A DNA stretch of 64,000 bases from Favolaschia claudopus (Eukaryota; Basidiomycota; Agaricomycetes; Agaricales; Mycenaceae): NCBI GenBank assembly GCA_037176885.1, contig JAWWNJ010000161.1, positions 434,001-498,000 on the forward strand, written 5' to 3'. The notes under the pieces are model-generated. The model did no database searches. It was not told the DNA's origin and worked only from the letters and a program-made list of their open reading frames with translations. The position numbers and the translations under genes were made by a program. Shown piece after piece: positions 60,127 through 64,000 of the stretch. Position 1 is the stretch's first letter. Each line of letters starts with the position of its first letter.

Positions 60127-61486
60127 CTAGCTACGGTAACGGGGAATGCAGGGCGGCATTCCGTGAAAAGGTCTCTGAATCTACTGGAATCCACGGCGTC
60201 GTTGAGATTGTGGGAAGGAATCCATGGCGCATCAACGCAACAAGGTGTAAATTGGACCTCAAATCACCGGAATCCATGGCGTCGCCAGGAATCCACGGCG
60301 TCGTCTGCCAACCCTCTGCCAACAGGAAAATAAAAAGAACACTGTCAAACAATCTCAGCACTGACTCGAGAGTGCACAAGAAATCTTATAGATGAGCCCA
60401 AGTCCTTATATTAAATGCGAAAAAATTATAACCAAGTGCGAGCCCTTATAATTAAATTCATTATTATAGTCGACCGTACAGCACTATATTAACGCTGCCA
60501 AAAAATATTGTGGGAACCAAAGATGTCCCAAATGGGCTACAAACCATGGTAGTGTCACCACAAATGGCCTGACAGGTCTCATTGACCTGCTATATGGCTT
60601 CGAACGGAAACCGTAGGGCGAAAACCGAAACTCTGATAGCACAGTCAATTGTGCACCGATTGCCTTGGGTATAGGCTCGAATTGAAGCGTTTGAATAGAG
60701 CTACAAGGGTCTGCCATGATCGGCCTTATCGAACCGCATGAAGGGACTCAAGTACTGGGACGCGTTAAATATATACGGTCATTTGCGTGCAGAGACAAGT
60801 GCATTGCATCAATTGAATACATCTCACTGATAGGCCTTCAAAACCACGGATCACAGGTCTCTGGTGTCCTGGCAAGGTTTAGGGATATCAACTTGAACGG
60901 GTAGAGACACTGCGTAAACCCAAACACGCCTATCGAAGCTATACGGAATCCAGCAAGGCACCACCAGAGCAGAGACGTTAAGGTTGGCGACAACCCAACA
61001 GCACGGACGTTAAGGTTAGCGACCCCACTCCCCCGACGGAATTCACCAGAATATAAAATTTTTTCGGCAGCTTCGGAAAGGAAATCGAAGAGCACACAAT
61101 CCAGCAAGGCAGTGCACGGGTTAACAATGCAATGCAGCAAGACATTGGCGAGCTAGCCACTCATAGCTCCCCGCTATCGTAAAGGAAACCAAGGTCATCG
61201 GAGTGAGGGGAGAGACCTATTCAGCTAGAGAGCAACGACTATACGGCCAGAGACCACAGAGTACAACACTTCAAACAGTACAGACATTCAGTGAAGGTCA
61301 AGCATTATTATAAGGCCAGAATAGCACTCAATAAGAGCATCACCCTATAGTGTTCAAGTGAGTCAATGCATTGAACCAGCCCAGTGAACACCATTGAGCC
61401 CATGTATCAAGAGCCAGAGTCAGCACCTTATAATGGAACAAAGCCTTGGTGGTATAGCTTGGAATGTGGAGGGAGATCCACAAAGA
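60127..61486 (-). mobile_element. Helitron-like terminus and body, copy 3
   Basis: CTAG, 12-nt spacer, then hairpin GGAATGC..GCATTCC. Internal motif GGAATCCAYGGCG (four copies, 60186-60301). Then TTATAA motifs, the GACAGGTCTCATTGACCTGC block, a 62-aa ORF at 60716-60904, and a pair of ACGTTAAGGTT motifs (60977-61020) before CCGACGGAATTCACCAGAA. It interrupts the array after CCGACC; intact units continue there as CCGACCCTGGCACTC, so the left boundary is certain to within two bases. Confidence 0.65.
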
Positions 61487-61684
61487 CTAGCTACGCTAAC
61501 GGAGAATGCGGTGCCGCATTCCTTGCAAAGGGTCCCCAAAAGTGCTGGGATTCGGGTGGGCACTGGCAGCGTGGGAGGGAATCCGGAGGGGCACCAATTC
61601 AAACACCTCCCGATCTGGCTGACTTGGTGGAATTCGGAGGGGCAAGCGGAATCGGGAGGGGCAAGCCATCTGACCCCTCCAAGT
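61487..61684 (-). mobile_element. Helitron-like terminus, copy 4 (short)
   Basis: CTAGCTACGCTAAC, then hairpin GAATGCGGTGCCGCATTC. Motifs GGAATCCGGAGGGGC, GGAATTCGGAGGGGC and GGAATCGGGAGGGGC follow (61579-61670). It ends where copy 5 begins. Confidence 0.55.
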
Positions 61685-62967
61685 CTAGCTACGGTAATGG
61701 GGAATTACAATTGCAATTCCGTGAAAGGGGTCCCCAAACCGGTGGAATTACACTTGCAGTCGAGATCGTGAGAAGGAATTACAGTTGACGTGCTAACAAA
61801 CAGGTCTTAAATGACTCAGATTTCAGGAATTACAGTTGCAGTTGTGATTCAGCCACTGAAGCCACAGGAATTCAAAGAGAGCAACCAACTCTTATAGTGA
61901 CCAGCCAGGCCTTATAAGAATTGCGACTCACTGCCCAAAAAAATTATAAGCCAGAGCCAAGGCTTATAAGAAATGCAATTAAAATAGCCGACTCTGAGGC
62001 CTTATAAGAAAGCAGGAAAAATAGTGGAGACCAAAAGGGTGCCAAATAGCCTACAAATCAGCCTAGTGTCAGCGAAAACACCCGAACAGGTCTCGTTGAC
62101 TTGGTATATTGACTTGAATGGAAATCGTACAGCTTGGACCGAAAGCTAGGTACGACAGTCAATCAAGCACCGATTGCCTTGGTTGTAGGCTCGAATGGAA
62201 GCGTTTGACGAGGACTATAAGATTATGTCATCAGCGATCGAGTCGCAGGTCCCCTGACATTCACGACTGGGTGAAACACTGCGTTCGAGGCCATGCGCAA
62301 TGCACAAGGCAACACCGAAGCACGGATGTTAAGGTTTGGGACAACACCACAACACGGACGTTAAGGTTAGTGGTCCCACTCCCCCGACGGAATTCACCAG
62401 AATATAAAATTTTTTCGGCAGCTTCGGAAAGGAAACCGCGGACCAAGCAATCCAGCAAGGCAATGCACAGGTTAACAAAGGAATCCCGCAAGACATTGGC
62501 GAACTAGCCACTCAGACCTCCCCGCTATCGTAAAGGAAATCGCGGATGACCGAGTCAAAGGAAGGACGTTCTCAGGTGTACAACACGAAGGCCAACAGTA
62601 CATCACCAAGTACAATAGCAGGCGATCAACCCTAGTGAGTATCATCCCTTGCAACAACAGCAATGGGCACAGTCAGAGTGCTCTACCCACCAGTCCACTC
62701 AGAGCCGGACTAGCAGGAGTCCGAGTCATACAACACAACCCCGTTCATCGACTCATCATCAGGGGGACTTGTGGCAGTATACAGAGCATTATAGTGGGCA
62801 ATATATCATTGAACACGAGTCAACTGAACACGCCCTACCCACAGAACACGGCATCTGGCACCCACTCCAATAATCACTTGCGACGCTAGCAGGAGACTAT
62901 AACGACAGGGAATTGGGTGCCAAACGAAGACACAAACTGCTGGAATCAGGAGCCGGATCCAGAGAGA
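61685..62967 (-). mobile_element. Helitron-like terminus and body, copy 5
   Basis: Hairpin GGAATTACAATTGCAATTCC; motifs GGAATTACACTTGCAG and GGAATTACAGTTG (three copies, 61743-61840). The body (about 61880-62260) matches copy 2 (51690-52070). The part near 62325-62430 carries the paired ACGTTAAGGTT motifs also seen in copies 3 and 6. Confidence 0.55.
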
Positions 62968-64000
62968 CTAGCTACGGTAACGGGGAATGCAGGGCGGCAT
63001 TCCGTGAAAAGGTCTCTGAATCTACTGGAATCCACGGCGTCGTTGAGATTGTGGGAAGGAATCCATGGCGCATCAACGCAACAAGGTGTAAATTGGACCT
63101 CAAATCACCGGAATCCATGGCGTCGCCAGGAATCCACGGCGTCGTCTGCCAACCCTCTGCCAACAGGAAAATAAAAAGAACACTGTCAAACAATCTCAGC
63201 ACTGACTCGAGAGTGCACAAGAAATCTTATAGATGAGCCCAAGTCCTTATATTAAATGCGAAAAAATTATAACCAAGTGCGAGCCCTTATAATTAAATTC
63301 ATTATTATAGTCGACCGTACAGCACTATATTAACGCTGCCAAAAAATATTGTGGGAACCAAAGATGTCCCAAATGGGCTACAAACCATGGTAGTGTCACC
63401 ACAAATGGCCTGACAGGTCTCATTGACCTGCTATATGGCTTCGAACGGAAACCGTAGGGCGAAAACCGAAACTCTGATAGCACAGTCAATTGTGCACCGA
63501 TTGCCTTGGGTATAGGCTCGAATTGAAGCGTTTGAATAGAGCTACAAGGGTCTGCCATGATCGGCCTTATCGAACCGCATGAAGGGACTCAAGTACTGGG
63601 ACGCGTTAAATATATACGGTCATTTGCGTGCAGAGACAAGTGCATTGCATCAATTGAATACATCTCACTGATAGGCCTTCAAAACCACGGATCACAGGTC
63701 TCTGGTGTCCTGGCAAGGTTTAGGGATATCAACTTGAACGGGTAGAGACACTGCGTAAACCCAAACACGCCTATCGAAGCTATACGGAATCCAGCAAGGC
63801 ACCACCAGAGCAGAGACGTTAAGGTTGGCGACAACCCAACAGCACGGACGTTAAGGTTAGCGACCCCACTCCCCCGACGGAATTCACCAGAATATAAAAT
63901 TTTTTCGGCAGCTTCGGAAAGGAAATCGAAGAGCACACAATCCAGCAAGGCAGTGCACGGGTTAACAATGCAATGCAGCAAGACATTGGCGAGCTAGCCA
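62968..64000 (-). mobile_element. Helitron-like terminus and body, copy 6, runs off the window
   Basis: Nearly identical to copy 3 (60127-61159), offset 2841 bp, including hairpin, motifs and the 62-aa ORF (63557-63745). It shows a direct duplication of about 2.84 kb that continues past the edge. Confidence 0.65.

Overview
The window is nuclear DNA from a filamentous fungus, most likely a mushroom-forming basidiomycete (Agaricomycetes). The support is many genes cut by short GT-AG introns (mostly 40-130 nt), a class I-type hydrophobin, a DUF6534-like membrane protein, BTB and F-box families, a ricin-B-type lectin without a toxin domain, and a very long ATG4. Nothing looks bacterial, and no complete rRNA or tRNA gene was seen. 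Exon models were built by hand from splice sites and checked for frame continuity. They are predictions.

Layout. 0.1-14.4 kb is ordinary gene space: an Old Yellow Enzyme, a BTB protein, a GPI-anchored secreted protein, a tandem beta-sandwich surface protein, a ricin-B lectin, a 19-exon class II DAHP synthase (first step of the shikimate pathway) and an F-box protein. 14.8-19.0 kb is a secreted-protein gene split by a 3.1-kb element rich in AGTAA motifs. Its less damaged paralogue lies at 37.3-38.4 kb. 19.5-21.2 kb is a second BTB gene whose 3' end appears to be a tandem series of duplicated exons. 23.5-26.0 kb is a conserved-looking protein of unknown function. 29.0-33.6 kb holds small secreted proteins: a hydrophobin, a six-cysteine protein and a PAN-like protein. 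33.8-35.6 kb is a DUF6534-like membrane protein. 39.4-45.0 kb is ATG4, the autophagy protease. 46.7-47.5 kb is a diverged tandem repeat with tRNA-like T-arms. 49.2-50.3 kb is a protein of two homologous domains with matching intron positions.

From 50.8 kb to the end the DNA is almost all repeats. Six copies of a terminus (CTAG, a 12-nt spacer, then a hairpin) resemble Helitron 3' ends on the minus strand. Each copy carries its own set of short iterated motifs, and the hairpin arms co-vary with that set. Between them lies a 7.6-kb array of 1.2-1.6-kb units (52.5-60.1 kb) with an internal 31-bp minisatellite and decayed coding stretches. A 2.84-kb duplication runs off the right edge.

The strongest candidates for something undescribed are the Helitron-like termini with copy-specific hairpin and iteron sets, and the BTB gene extended by self-derived exon-intron units. 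The genes do not form one pathway. Apart from housekeeping genes (DAHP synthase, ATG4), most encode surface, secreted or regulatory proteins of expanding fungal families.
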